A DNA stretch of 64,000 nucleotides from Chitinophagaceae bacterium (GCA_016720565.1 JADKKJ010000001.1:992001-1056000), one strand, 5' to 3'; shown: positions 25,426 through 34,686, counted from the stretch's first letter. Translations and numbers: made by a program. Notes: generated from the letters alone by a model not told the origin.

Positions 25426-25450
25426 AAGGGCCAGTAGAAACTGGCCCCTT
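25426..25450 (-). terminator. Terminator of the YfbK-like gene
   Basis: GGGCCAGT (25428-25435) pairs with ACTGGCCC (25440-25447) around a 4-base loop. On the minus strand it is followed by a T-rich tract. It lies 50 bases past the YfbK-like stop and before the leader of the next leftward gene. Confidence 0.65.
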
Positions 25451-25497
25451 TATCACTAACCGGCTTGTTAGATGACTATCTTAAGATGCATTAGATC

Positions 25498-27441
25498 TCA
25501 TTTTTCATACTGATCTTTTGGCAAAGGATGGATCTTTCCGGTAAGTTCATTCAATCGCCTGGCTTTTTCCACTAATTGAAGGAATTCAGACCTGTAACCC
25601 TGGTCATCATTGCCAAGTGCTTTGCGGGCAATGGCCGCTGCCTGTTCCAGGGAAGCAGATGCCCGGAATTCAGAATTACGAAGCACCAGTCCAAATTCTG
25701 CAACTGCGGCTGCGAACCTGAAATTATCTGAGGTGGCACTGATCCCTACCCTTGTATCTTTAACAGGATGTTCGATCAGTTTACTGGTTTCTCCATCTGG
25801 TTCTTTATACCTGAATTTGACAGTAAGCATTTCATTAGTATGAACAGGCTTGCTGAAAGGGTCCAGGTTGGATTGATATTTAAGGCTATCCACCTTTTTC
25901 AACCAGGTTGACTCTACCCCTGCTGGAATGATCTCATACAAGGCGGTCACGGTATGCCCGCTGCCTAATTCCCCCGCATCTTTCTTATCATCATTAAAAT
26001 CTTCTTTTGCAAGCATCCTGTTCTCATATCCAATCAGACGATAGCCCTGCACCAGCGCAGGATTGAATTCTACCTGCAGTTTAACATCCTTGGCTATGGT
26101 AAACAGGGTGCCGCCAAATTCATTGACCAATACTTTCCTGGCTTCAGCTAATCCATCAATATAATTATGGTTGCCATTTCCCTTATCGGCCAGCTTTTGC
26201 ATTTTAGCATCCTGGTAATTACCCGTGCCAAATCCAAGTACGCTCAGGAATACACCGGACTTCCTTTCATTCTCGATCAATCTTTCCATGGCATCATCGC
26301 TGCTCTCTCCTACATTAAAATCTCCATCAGTACAAAGGATCACCCTGTTATTTCCACCTTTGATAAAATATTGCCTGGCGGTGGCATAAGCCAGTTTTAT
26401 TCCGGCGCCACCTGCAGTAGAACCACCGGCTTCAAGTTTATCAATGGCCTCTTTGATTTTCATTTTGTCTGCACCACTGGTAGGTGAAAGCACCAACCCT
26501 GCTGCCCCTGCATAAACCACCATTGAAATACGATCCTGTTCCCTCAATTGGTCAACCAGCAATTTCATAGAGGCTTTTACCAGAGGAAGCTTGTCTTCAG
26601 ACATCATAGATCCCGACACATCAATAAGGAAGGTAAGGTTGGAAGCAGGCAGGTTCTCCACTGGTATTTTCTTACCCTGCAACCCGATCAGGACCAGTTT
26701 ATGGTCTTTATTCCATGGCGCATCAGCTATCTCGGTATTTATAGAAAAAGGTTTGCCTTCTTTTGGCTGGGGATAATCATAATGAAAATAATTCAGCATT
26801 TCCTCTATACGCACTGCTCCCTGCGGAGGTAATTGGCCGCTGTTTATCAGGCGTCTTACATTACTGTATGAGGCAGCATCCACATCAATGGAAAAAGTAG
26901 AAAGAGGATTATCGGTCACTTTAAGAAAACGATTCTCTGCAATAAAATCATATCCCTCGCGGTCACCCTCAAAAGCCTGGAATTTTCTCCTGTCATAGGA
27001 ACCAGTTAACTGATCCTGTTTTTCATTCCAATTATAGGCGATTGTTCCCCTACTGGTTATTTCTTTATCTGCCATCCTTTTGGTTCCATAGGCCACTGAA
27101 GGGGTTATATTGATACTGGCCCTGCCACTATCCACCATTGTTGTGAGGCTTGATCTCATTATCACATTGATGACAGGCCTGCCATTCACTTTTATTTCCT
27201 GGGGTTCAAAACCGGCAGCACTTATATAAAGGCTGGATTTTGCCATACTGAGCCGTATGGAATAATTACCAGCGTTATCAGAACTTGTACGGGTGGTTCC
27301 CCCTTTTAACTGGATGGTGGCTCCTGGTACAGGACTGCCATACTCATCGCTGATCCTCCCCTTTACAGTGATATCCTGGAAAGGGCGGAAGGCAAGCATG
27401 AACAGTAAGACGGGTGCCAGCATTAATAATAGTCGTTTCAT
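25498..27441 (-). CDS. YfbK-like von Willebrand factor A protein with carboxypeptidase-like N-terminal domain
   Basis: A 647-aa exported protein. After a signal peptide comes a carboxypeptidase-regulatory-like domain (ITVKGRISDEYGSPVPGATI), then the YfbK N-terminal region (NPLSTFSIDVDAASYSNVRR), a VWA domain with an intact metal site (Asp274 in FLIDVSGSMM, TDGDFNVG), and the YfbK C-terminal region (FRYKEPDGETSKLIEHPVKD). VWA domains bind ligands or partner proteins through Mg2+. The fusion to the beta sandwich is typical of Bacteroidota. Divergent from an ECF sigma factor and anti-sigma-like gene, which may control it. Confidence 0.85.
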   Translation of the reverse strand: MKRLLLMLAPVLLFMLAFRPFQDITVKGRISDEYGSPVPGATIQLKGGTTRTSSDNAGNYSIRLSMAKSSLYISAAGFEPQEIKVNGRPVINVIMRSSLTTMVDSGRASINITPSVAYGTKRMADKEITSRGTIAYNWNEKQDQLTGSYDRRKFQAFEGDREGYDFIAENRFLKVTDNPLSTFSIDVDAASYSNVRRLINSGQLPPQGAVRIEEMLNYFHYDYPQPKEGKPFSINTEIADAPWNKDHKLVLIGLQGKKIPVENLPASNLTFLIDVSGSMMSEDKLPLVKASMKLLVDQLREQDRISMVVYAGAAGLVLSPTSGADKMKIKEAIDKLEAGGSTAGGAGIKLAYATARQYFIKGGNNRVILCTDGDFNVGESSDDAMERLIENERKSGVFLSVLGFGTGNYQDAKMQKLADKGNGNHNYIDGLAEARKVLVNEFGGTLFTIAKDVKLQVEFNPALVQGYRLIGYENRMLAKEDFNDDKKDAGELGSGHTVTALYEIIPAGVESTWLKKVDSLKYQSNLDPFSKPVHTNEMLTVKFRYKEPDGETSKLIEHPVKDTRVGISATSDNFRFAAAVAEFGLVLRNSEFRASASLEQAAAIARKALGNDDQGYRSEFLQLVEKARRLNELTGKIHPLPKDQYEK

Positions 27442-27557
27442 ATTACTTGTTTTCTACCCTGATGCGGGTATTTTCCGGATTACATAAATCTTTTATGAAT
27501 TAGCAGGCAGCTACTATCTCATTATTAAGGTTGGCCTTTTTGCCTTATTTTTAAACG

Positions 27558-28139
27558 TTGGCATTCATTCGTAACATAAAGCACTCTCAATTAAGCGACG
27601 AGGAACTGGTTAGGATCTATAAAGGATCTGATGACATGACAGCGCTGGGTGAACTTTACCAGCGTTATATGGAACTGGTCTATGGCGTTTGCCTAAAATA
27701 TTTTAAGGAACCCGAAAGATCCAAAGATGCCGTAATGCAGGTATTCGAAGAATTGGTTTCAAAATTGAAAAAGCACGAGGTGGAGAATTTCCGGGGCTGG
27801 CTGCACCAGGTAGCCAAAAACCATTGCCTGATGCAGTTACGGACCCCCAAAAACCTGAAGACCGTTGAATTCAAGACGGAAATTGTGCAATCGGATGAAA
27901 ATCTGCATCTGGATGCTGTATTAGAGAAAGAAGAACATTTTAAAATAATGGAATATTGCATGGGTACGCTGACAACCGAACAAAGGGAAGCTATCCGCCT
28001 GTTTTACCTGGAAGGAAAATGTTATAACGAGATCGTGGAACTGACAGGTGAGAACTGGAACCAGGTTAGAAGCTCCATTCAGAATGGAAGAAGGAATTTA
28101 AAGAATTGCATGGAAGAAAAAATGAGATCAGAAAGTTAG
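27558..28139 (+). CDS. ECF-type RNA polymerase sigma factor
   Basis: A 193-aa sigma-70 family protein of the extracytoplasmic function type: region 2 (LGELYQRYMELVYGVCLKYF and FEELVSKLKKHEVENFRGWL) and region 4 (MGTLTTEQREAIRLFYLEG, NEIVELTGENWNQVRSSIQN). The frame opens at TTG (27558) right after an in-frame TAA at 27552, with no ATG before the middle of region 2, so TTG is the likely start. The following gene, 9 bases downstream, encodes its probable membrane anti-sigma factor, and the divergent YfbK-like gene is a candidate target. Confidence 0.88.
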   Translation: MAFIRNIKHSQLSDEELVRIYKGSDDMTALGELYQRYMELVYGVCLKYFKEPERSKDAVMQVFEELVSKLKKHEVENFRGWLHQVAKNHCLMQLRTPKNLKTVEFKTEIVQSDENLHLDAVLEKEEHFKIMEYCMGTLTTEQREAIRLFYLEGKCYNEIVELTGENWNQVRSSIQNGRRNLKNCMEEKMRSES

Positions 28140-28148
28140 TATAAGATC

Positions 28149-29165
28149 ATGTCAAAGGAATATAACATACCATCATTCAGCGCTGAAGATATTGAAAGAT
28201 ATCAGAAGGGACTGATGAGCTCAGCTGAAAGGCATGCTTTGGAAAAAGCCGCCCTCAGTGATCCATTCCTCGCCGATGCGCTGGAAGGATTTATGGATAC
28301 TCCTGTTGACCTGAAAGCAGACATGGAAGAATTGAAGGAAAGGTTAGGTAAACGACTGGAAGAAAAAACCAGGCTGATACCGATTGCTCCGGCTAAAAGC
28401 AATTTATATTACCTCCGCATAGCTGCGGCTGTTATAGTATTGGCCGGCGCCGGATGGTTTTTTTATCAGTTCAGCCAGGATAAGCAAAAAGGGCCCATCG
28501 CTTTAAACGACAAAAAAGACAGTGTTGCAGATACTACTAACCTACAACCTTCACCAACTGCTTCCCCGGTAAATAATAACGGATCATTTTCCAATATCGA
28601 TACCAGTATCATCAAACCCGGAAAAATAAAAGATCCTGTAAATTATCATTGGGAACATGACCGGTCATCAGCCAAAGATTATATCACTGAAAAAACTACC
28701 ATACAAAGGGATACGATCGCCAAACCAACGGCGAATCCAGCTCTGGGCAGAAAGGATGAAGCCAGGCAATTTGAAATAGCTGCTGACAAAAAAGAAAACC
28801 AGGCTAAAAAAACCCCAGTTAATACCGATTCTGAGGTGGTAGTTTCTGGCATGGGAATGAAAAAAATGGCCGCCCCATCTGCCAGGGGAACTATAGATTA
28901 TACTCAACCAGTTTCTGCCCCACAAATGGGATGGAATGCCTATCAGCAATATTTAAAAGACAGCCTCCGTCTACCATCCAATTACTCCCGCAAAACTCCT
29001 GCTGAATTTGTAGAGTTGAATTTTGAGGTGGACGCATCTGGTAAACCTTACAACTTCAATGTCATTTCCTCCTTCAGCAAGGCCTCGGCCGAAGAGGCCC
29101 GGAGACTGGTATCCCAGGGGCCACTATGGAAACCCGGAAAGGCAAATTTGAAAATCTATTTCTAA
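28149..29165 (+). CDS. Anti-sigma-like membrane protein with TonB-like C-terminal domain
   Basis: A 338-aa single-pass protein. The cytoplasmic N-terminal ~85 residues (FSAEDIERYQKGLMSSAERH) look like an anti-sigma domain; one transmembrane helix at 90-107 (IAAAVIVLAGAGWFFYQF) follows; the periplasmic part has a low-complexity linker and a C-terminal ~80 residues (YQQYLKDSLRLP, FVELNFEVDASGKPYNFNVI, GPLWKPG) resembling the TonB C-terminal fold. Signal transfer from the periplasm to the upstream sigma factor is inferred from position (9-base gap) and topology. No zinc-finger motif is present. Confidence 0.72.
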   Translation: MSKEYNIPSFSAEDIERYQKGLMSSAERHALEKAALSDPFLADALEGFMDTPVDLKADMEELKERLGKRLEEKTRLIPIAPAKSNLYYLRIAAAVIVLAGAGWFFYQFSQDKQKGPIALNDKKDSVADTTNLQPSPTASPVNNNGSFSNIDTSIIKPGKIKDPVNYHWEHDRSSAKDYITEKTTIQRDTIAKPTANPALGRKDEARQFEIAADKKENQAKKTPVNTDSEVVVSGMGMKKMAAPSARGTIDYTQPVSAPQMGWNAYQQYLKDSLRLPSNYSRKTPAEFVELNFEVDASGKPYNFNVISSFSKASAEEARRLVSQGPLWKPGKANLKIYF

Positions 29166-29186
29166 ACTTAGCAGCTGATTTCCTCC

Positions 29187-29194
29187 TAACTTTG
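29187..29194 (+). promoter_or_regulatory. -7 box of the DUF2911 gene
   Basis: TAACTTTG matches TAnnTTTG, 20 bases before the ATG at 29215. No clear -33 box. Confidence 0.45.
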
Positions 29195-29214
29195 CGGCCT
29201 AAACTTGCTTTTTT

Positions 29215-30051
29215 ATGAAACAGAAACTGCTTTTATCAGCTATGGCTGCCTTGTTTTTTTTAGCCGCTGATGCGCAATTGAAAACACCTGCACCCAGTCC
29301 CACACAAACCATTAAACAGGATTTGGGTATTTCTTCCGTTGAATTAAGTTATTCCCGCCCTGGTGTAAAGGGCCGTAAAGTATTTGGCGACCTGGTACCA
29401 TTTGGAAAAGTCTGGCGCACGGGTGCCAATAATGCCACCATTATCACTTTCGGCGACGAGGTGACCATCGGTGGTAAAAAGATCCCTGCCGGTAAATATG
29501 GGCTGCTTTCCATTCCCGATAAAAAAGATTGGACGCTAATCATCACCAGGCAACTGGATGTAACCAGTCCTGCAGCCTATAAGGAAGACCAGGACGTGGC
29601 CAGGGTAACAGTGGAAGCAATGAAAACGGATGCAGATGTGGAAACACTGACCATGCAATTCACCAATATCAAATCTAACGCCTGCATGTTGCAGATCTCC
29701 TGGGAAAAGACCATGGTGAACCTTCCTATCATCACTGAAGTGGATTCAAAGATCATGGCGCAGATCGACCAGATAATGAACAAGGATACCCGTCCTTATT
29801 ATGCCTCAGCCATGTATTATATGGAAAATGGTAAAGACCTGAACCAGGCCCTGGCATGGTTTGATAAAGCCGCCGAACAGCAACCTACCGCTTATTGGGT
29901 GCTTCATCAGCGCGCAAATTGCCTGGCCAAATTGGGCAAAAAAGAAGAAGCCAAAGCCTGTGCCGAAAAATCAAAAGCCATGGCCATAGATCAGAAAAAT
30001 GATGATTATGTGAAATTGAATGAGAAGCTGCTGGCAGAGTTGAATAAGTAA
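29215..30051 (+). CDS. DUF2911 domain protein with C-terminal TPR-like helices
   Basis: A 278-aa exported protein: signal peptide (MKQKLLLSAMAALFFLAADAQ), then a DUF2911 domain (SVELSYSRPGVKGRKVFGDL, WRTGANNATIITFGDE, IPAGKYGLLSIP) to about residue 175, then a C-terminal helical segment with a tetratricopeptide-like pattern (ALAWFDKAAEQQPTAYWVLH, NCLAKLGKKEEAKACAEKSK). DUF2911 is widespread in Bacteroidota with no known activity; the helices suggest protein contacts. The gene has its own promoter box and ends next to an intergenic mirrored element. Confidence 0.85.
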   Translation: MKQKLLLSAMAALFFLAADAQLKTPAPSPTQTIKQDLGISSVELSYSRPGVKGRKVFGDLVPFGKVWRTGANNATIITFGDEVTIGGKKIPAGKYGLLSIPDKKDWTLIITRQLDVTSPAAYKEDQDVARVTVEAMKTDADVETLTMQFTNIKSNACMLQISWEKTMVNLPIITEVDSKIMAQIDQIMNKDTRPYYASAMYYMENGKDLNQALAWFDKAAEQQPTAYWVLHQRANCLAKLGKKEEAKACAEKSKAMAIDQKNDDYVKLNEKLLAELNK

Positions 30052-30053
30052 TC

Positions 30054-30135
30054 AGATAAGTAGTAAAGTTGATAGGTAGATAGGTTGTAAGACTTATCTA
30101 CCTATTTACTTATTAGCCTATCAACATATCTACTC
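30054..30135. repeat. C-free/G-free mirrored intergenic element 3 (GATAGGTA-type)
   Basis: Bases 30054-30092 (39 nt) lack C; 30093-30135 has a single internal G (30116). GTTGATAGG (30068-30076) is mirrored by CCTATCAAC (30117-30125), and AGGTAGATA (30074-30082) by TATCTACCT (30095-30103). It joins two convergent genes, overlapping the last codons of the symporter gene. Confidence 0.75.
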
Positions 30136-31844
30136 GACACTTTACTAAGTATCCACGAAAATAATACTACCCCCAGCGCTCCAATTGGATTTAACCAGAG
30201 AAAGCCCAGTTTAAATACGCCGGTCTTAGTAAAAATAAAGACAGTAAGAACCAGCAATTCTGCGAGAATAGCTGCCCAGAATACCACGCTTCCGTTCCTG
30301 ATATTTTTAAGAAAAAAAGCCACCAGGAAGATCCCGAGGATCACCCCATAAAACAAGGATCCCAGCACATTCACCGTTTCTATCAGGCTTTTCCCCAGGT
30401 CGTAGGTAAACATGGCCACCACGATACAGAACAGCCCCCAGGCAAGAGTATACCATTTCGACAGCCTGTATTCCTGCTCCCCTGTCTCTTTTTTACTGGT
30501 GATCCGCCGGTGAAAATCCACCATGGTGCAGGATGCCAGTGAATTCAGCGCAGCGGCTATGCTACCCCAGGAGGCGAGGAAAATGATCGCTATAAGCAAT
30601 CCCACCAAACCCTTGGGAAGATATTCCACTACGAAACTCAGGAAAATATAATTGGTATCATTGCCATCTCCATTGGGAATATTCTTATTCAGCCAGTGAA
30701 CTACTTTACCTCTTAAGACTTCTGAACTATCCTGCAGCGTTTGCAACTCCGCAGTTTTCTGATCGATCATGGCCTCATCTTTCCGATGAAGCGCTTCGGT
30801 AAACTCAGTAACGGTTCTTTTTTTGGTAATGTATAACGCATCATATTGCGCATTCACCTGGTGCAGGGAATCCCTGTAATTTGAATTCTCCAGTTTATTC
30901 AGCTGCACCTGGTTGAAAAATATAGGCGCTTTATTGAACTGGTAAAAACTAAATACCAGCACCCCTATCAGCAGAATGGCAAATTGCATAGGTATCTTCA
31001 CCAGTCCATTCATGAGCAATCCCATCCGGCTTTCCCGTATTGAACTGGCAGTAAGATAACGGCCCACCTGACTCTGGTCGGTGCCGAAATAAGACAGGGC
31101 CAGGAAAAAACCACCAATGATGCCAGATAATAAATTATACTGGTCACTCCAGTTAAATCCAGTCTTTGTAAATCCTGAAGTGATCACATTAAACCGCTGC
31201 AGCTTTCCCCCGATCTGCAGGGCGTCGGTAAAACCAACACCAGCTGGTAAAAACCGGATCACCATATAAGCAGCCAGGAACATACCGGTAAATATGATCA
31301 CCAGCTGAAAACGCTGGGTATAGGCTACCGCCTTGGCTCCGCCACTCATTGTATAAATGATAAGCAGTCCTCCCATGAAAATATTGGTCCAGTAAATATC
31401 CCAGCCAAACAGTGAAGAGAGAATGATAGAAGGGGCAAACACGGAAATGCCGGTAGATAATCCCCGCGATAATAAAAATAAAAGTGAGGTGAGCGTACGG
31501 GTCTTGCCATCAAATCTTTCTTCCAGGTATTGGTAGGCAGTATAGACCTTCATCCGGTAATAGATCGGCACAAAGAAAATACTGATCACCACCATGGCGA
31601 TGGGAATGCCAAAATAATACTGCACAAATCGCATTCCATCGGTATATGCCTGTCCAGGTGCAGAAAGAAAAGTGATAGCACTGGCCTGGGTGCCCATAAT
31701 GCTGAGCAGGATCAATCCCCAGGGCAAACTTCGGTCGCTTAAGAAATAGCCATCCAGGTTATGCGAACTGCGCCCTTTATAAAGCCCATAGGCAATAATG
31801 CCTGTTAAGGTGATCACCAGTACTATCCAGTCCAGTTGGCTCAT
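30102..31844 (-). CDS. Sodium:solute symporter (SSS family)
   Basis: A 580-aa membrane protein with about 13 transmembrane helices, coupling Na+ to uptake of an unknown organic solute. Family motifs include LSIMGTQASAITFLSAPGQA (sodium site region), FFLALSYFGTDQSQVGRYL and IIFLASWGSIAAALNSLASC. A soluble insertion of about 90 residues in the middle (NSNYRDSLHQVNAQYDAL...) is typical of the Bacteroidota branch. The start codon overlaps the stop of the 41-aa gene by 4 bases, tying it to the deacetylase operon. The substrate may be the sugar or amide product handled by that operon. Confidence 0.92.
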   Translation of the reverse strand: MSQLDWIVLVITLTGIIAYGLYKGRSSHNLDGYFLSDRSLPWGLILLSIMGTQASAITFLSAPGQAYTDGMRFVQYYFGIPIAMVVISIFFVPIYYRMKVYTAYQYLEERFDGKTRTLTSLLFLLSRGLSTGISVFAPSIILSSLFGWDIYWTNIFMGGLLIIYTMSGGAKAVAYTQRFQLVIIFTGMFLAAYMVIRFLPAGVGFTDALQIGGKLQRFNVITSGFTKTGFNWSDQYNLLSGIIGGFFLALSYFGTDQSQVGRYLTASSIRESRMGLLMNGLVKIPMQFAILLIGVLVFSFYQFNKAPIFFNQVQLNKLENSNYRDSLHQVNAQYDALYITKKRTVTEFTEALHRKDEAMIDQKTAELQTLQDSSEVLRGKVVHWLNKNIPNGDGNDTNYIFLSFVVEYLPKGLVGLLIAIIFLASWGSIAAALNSLASCTMVDFHRRITSKKETGEQEYRLSKWYTLAWGLFCIVVAMFTYDLGKSLIETVNVLGSLFYGVILGIFLVAFFLKNIRNGSVVFWAAILAELLVLTVFIFTKTGVFKLGFLWLNPIGALGVVLFSWILSKVSSRYVDRLISK

Positions 31845-31966
31845 GCAAATCGTTTAGTAAGCAGGTAGAATACAATGATCAGCAGCAACAGGGTTCCAAG
31901 CACTAAAATGTACCAGGCATTCCAGCTTCTGAACAATGGAGGTTTATTTTCCGGGTCCTGGCTCAT
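31841..31966 (-). CDS. 41-aa single-pass membrane protein in symporter operon
   Basis: ATG at 31966 to TGA at 31841 encodes a short hydrophilic N-terminus (MSQDPENKPPLFRSWNAWY) followed by one transmembrane helix of leucine and isoleucine and the basic end TKRFA. Both ends overlap neighbours by 4 bases (upstream 59-aa gene, downstream symporter), strong evidence that it is translated. A similar tiny protein often precedes this type of symporter in Bacteroidota, in my recollection. It may be a small accessory subunit; its function is unknown. Confidence 0.75.
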   Translation of the reverse strand: MSQDPENKPPLFRSWNAWYILVLGTLLLLIIVFYLLTKRFA

Positions 31967-32142
31967 TGATTTTTATTTGATCTCATCCATCCGGTGAATA
32001 CCACAAATATTCCCAATGCAATTCCTATGATAATGCCCACCTTTATCTTCTTAATGGCTATGCCAAGCGCCAAACCAAGTATAATGGCGAATATAAATGC
32101 CATATCCCCTCTTTTCTGGTCTGGTTTTCTTTCCTGCGCCAT
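31963..32142 (-). CDS. 59-aa two-helix membrane protein in symporter operon
   Basis: ATG at 32142 gives MAQERKPDQKRGDMAFIFAI, then two short hydrophobic helices separated by AIKKIKVG, ending GWMRSNKNQ. It starts 5 bases after the deacetylase stop and overlaps the 41-aa gene by 4 bases. The arrangement shows it is a real gene despite its size. No function can be assigned; a role in assembly or regulation of the symporter is only an inference. Confidence 0.72.
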   Translation of the reverse strand: MAQERKPDQKRGDMAFIFAIILGLALGIAIKKIKVGIIIGIALGIFVVFTGWMRSNKNQ

Positions 32143-32147
32143 AAAAA

Positions 32148-34634
32148 TTAAAATCCTTTTTTCTTGTTCAGCGCAATGATATTGGCCAGCAAACGATAAG
32201 CGCCCGGAATACCTGCAGGCAATTCACGGAAGAACACCAGCCCTGTATAAGTGAACCACCCCTTTCCATACTTGGTTACGATCAGGGCTCCATCATCCTC
32301 CTTTTCTCCCGGATCGGCCATGCTGATCAATTTTTCATATTTACCGGAAGTATCCTGGGCGTGGTAAATCGATCTTTCCTGTATCCATCCATTGAAATCA
32401 TCTCCATTGATCTTATTCGGGAAATTAAAAACAGGATGCTCCGGCTTCAGTATTCGTACCACGGCATTTTCATCAGTGATTCTGTTGCGGGTGATATTAA
32501 AATCATAGGGGCCTATTCTTGCCCTTACCGGCCCTATCTGGTTGGAAGTATTGTATTGCACGATAAGATTTCCACCTTCCTGTACATATTTCATGAGCTT
32601 GTCATAGTACTTATTCATCCAGTCGTTGGTATTATAGGTCCTTACCCCCGTGATGATCGCATCATACTTATCCAATCCATTTTTTGCCAGTTCTTTTTCT
32701 GTAAGCAGGGTCACGTCATACCCCATATGCTCCAGGGCCTCCGGTACTTTATCGCCAGCGCCAACTATATACCCGATCTTTTTATTAAAGATCTTCACAT
32801 CGATCTTCTTCACGCTAAGCAGGGCCTGTTTGAAATAATTAATGGAAGGGATATGGTCATGGTTCACCGTACGAAGGATGGCACCGGGTTCATTGTAATC
32901 CGGTACTGTATTCAACTGGTATATCTTGCCTGCAAGTAATTCCTGGTCTTCGATCTGGGCGGAAAAATATTGCCCTTTTGCCAGGGTAAACCCTCCAAAC
33001 AAACGGGGGATCGTGTCTTTCCTTGTATCAAACATCTGCGACATGACCAGGGGAGATGCGACCATGGTCTTTTTATTTGCCTGCAGGGAAACTTCAACCG
33101 CCCCTTTATTTTCCCCTTTAAAATAGATCGCATCAAAATCCTTGAACGTGATCGCTGGCACAATTACCAGGGGCCAGTAGATCTCTCCTTTTACCGGGTC
33201 GGTGAATTTATATCTTACGGGCTTCCTCAGAACAAGGTCCTCCCCTTCGATAGTAATAAGGATCACCGATTCCATTGCCGGGTCAACATCCGCCTGACCG
33301 ATCTTCTGCTGATCATTCACAATAAAATAACCTGGTTCCATTTTCTCGCGAAGCCAGTAAGGCTGTGTGTTCGGAAGATCCTCTGAAACATAAAGGTTCC
33401 TCGAAAGCTGCAGGTTTTTATTTTTCGCCAGGTTTTGATCCATCGATGTATCATAATTTCCAACGCTGATCTTTCTCAATCGTGCATTAACACCCAGGCG
33501 GTTATTTATTGAAATGCTGACCCTGACAGAATCAGTTTTCACGGCATATTGTTCATTAGTGCTGGCATCCAGGAAAAGTCCACTGCATTGCTCGATAAGC
33601 TGAACTGTTTCCTTTAGCTTTTGGGTGCGCCAATAACTTTCGGGCAGCATTTTTATGGACCTGTAAAGACGCACTAAATCCTTTACAGAATTCTCCGGAT
33701 GCAACAGGTCGAAGGAGGCCGCCAGCTGATCCACAATAGAGGTGATTGCGCCTGCTCCTTCTACCCTTGACCATCCCAGTTCCACTCCGTTCATCAGGTC
33801 ATCTGCGGGAGGATTGCCACCGGTAGTTTTAAAATATTCCAGGGCTTCGCCCCTGCTGGCTGCAGAACCAAATCCCTGGCTTTTATGATTGGACCGGCTG
33901 ATCGCTGCGATCTCGCCATAACTTTTTCCCAGTAAAGGATTAAATCCGCCTACATCAAATTTGAACTGGTCGGCTGCAGTAGTATTGGTGCTTCCAAAAT
34001 TGAATGTATTCCAGCAGATCCTTTTGGCCTGCCATGGTTTTACAAAAGCCAGTTGCTCCGGAAAACGGGAAGGATCAGCAGCAGCGGCAAATGCTTCGTT
34101 TGCCAGGATAGCGGAAGCAGTATGATGGCCATGACCTCCTTCTCCTGTTGTGGGAAACCTGGTAACGATCACATCCGGTTGGAATTTACGGATCACCCAT
34201 ACTACATCTGATAGGATCTTTTCGCGATCCCATTTGGTAAATGTTTCCTGCGGATTTTTTGAATAACCGAAATCAAAGGCTCTGGTAAAAAATTGTTCCC
34301 CACCGTCGATCCTTCTGGCGGCGAGTAATTCCTGCGTGCGTATCAGGCCAAGTTCAACACCCTGTTCATCTCCTATCAGGTTCTGTCCCCCATCGCCACG
34401 GGTAAGTGATAGATAACCAGTACGGAATAATTTTTCTTTTGCGAAATAAGAGATCAGCCTGGTATTCTCATCATCGGGGTGAGCTGCAATATAAAGTACC
34501 GATCCCAATACATTGAGTTTACGAATGGCCAGGTACATATCTGCCGAGCTCCAGGATGGAGGGGCCTGCGCATCTGTGATAATAGAAATAAAAAAACTGA
34601 ATATCCCAAGGATACCGGTAAGGCATTGTTTCAT
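32148..34634 (-). CDS. Large LmbE/PIG-L family deacetylase, secreted
   Basis: An 828-aa protein with a signal peptide and an N-terminal LmbE/PIG-L domain: zinc motif AAHPDDENTRLI (HPDDE at 52-56), DGGQNL, the helix VIVTRFPTTGEGGHGHHTAS with the second histidine set. Such domains remove acetyl groups from N-acetylglucosamine-type amides. The remaining ~500 residues form beta-rich segments and, at the C-terminus, a glutamine-amidotransferase-like fold region (VGAGDKVPEALEHMGYDVTL, YDAIITGVRTYN) without clear catalytic residues. First gene of the four-gene operon with two tiny proteins and the symporter. Confidence 0.88.
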   Translation of the reverse strand: MKQCLTGILGIFSFFISIITDAQAPPSWSSADMYLAIRKLNVLGSVLYIAAHPDDENTRLISYFAKEKLFRTGYLSLTRGDGGQNLIGDEQGVELGLIRTQELLAARRIDGGEQFFTRAFDFGYSKNPQETFTKWDREKILSDVVWVIRKFQPDVIVTRFPTTGEGGHGHHTASAILANEAFAAAADPSRFPEQLAFVKPWQAKRICWNTFNFGSTNTTAADQFKFDVGGFNPLLGKSYGEIAAISRSNHKSQGFGSAASRGEALEYFKTTGGNPPADDLMNGVELGWSRVEGAGAITSIVDQLAASFDLLHPENSVKDLVRLYRSIKMLPESYWRTQKLKETVQLIEQCSGLFLDASTNEQYAVKTDSVRVSISINNRLGVNARLRKISVGNYDTSMDQNLAKNKNLQLSRNLYVSEDLPNTQPYWLREKMEPGYFIVNDQQKIGQADVDPAMESVILITIEGEDLVLRKPVRYKFTDPVKGEIYWPLVIVPAITFKDFDAIYFKGENKGAVEVSLQANKKTMVASPLVMSQMFDTRKDTIPRLFGGFTLAKGQYFSAQIEDQELLAGKIYQLNTVPDYNEPGAILRTVNHDHIPSINYFKQALLSVKKIDVKIFNKKIGYIVGAGDKVPEALEHMGYDVTLLTEKELAKNGLDKYDAIITGVRTYNTNDWMNKYYDKLMKYVQEGGNLIVQYNTSNQIGPVRARIGPYDFNITRNRITDENAVVRILKPEHPVFNFPNKINGDDFNGWIQERSIYHAQDTSGKYEKLISMADPGEKEDDGALIVTKYGKGWFTYTGLVFFRELPAGIPGAYRLLANIIALNKKKGF

Positions 34635-34686
34635 TCCATCGAATTAAGTAACGAATATAAGCCTTATAAACCTTCGTAAAACGGGC

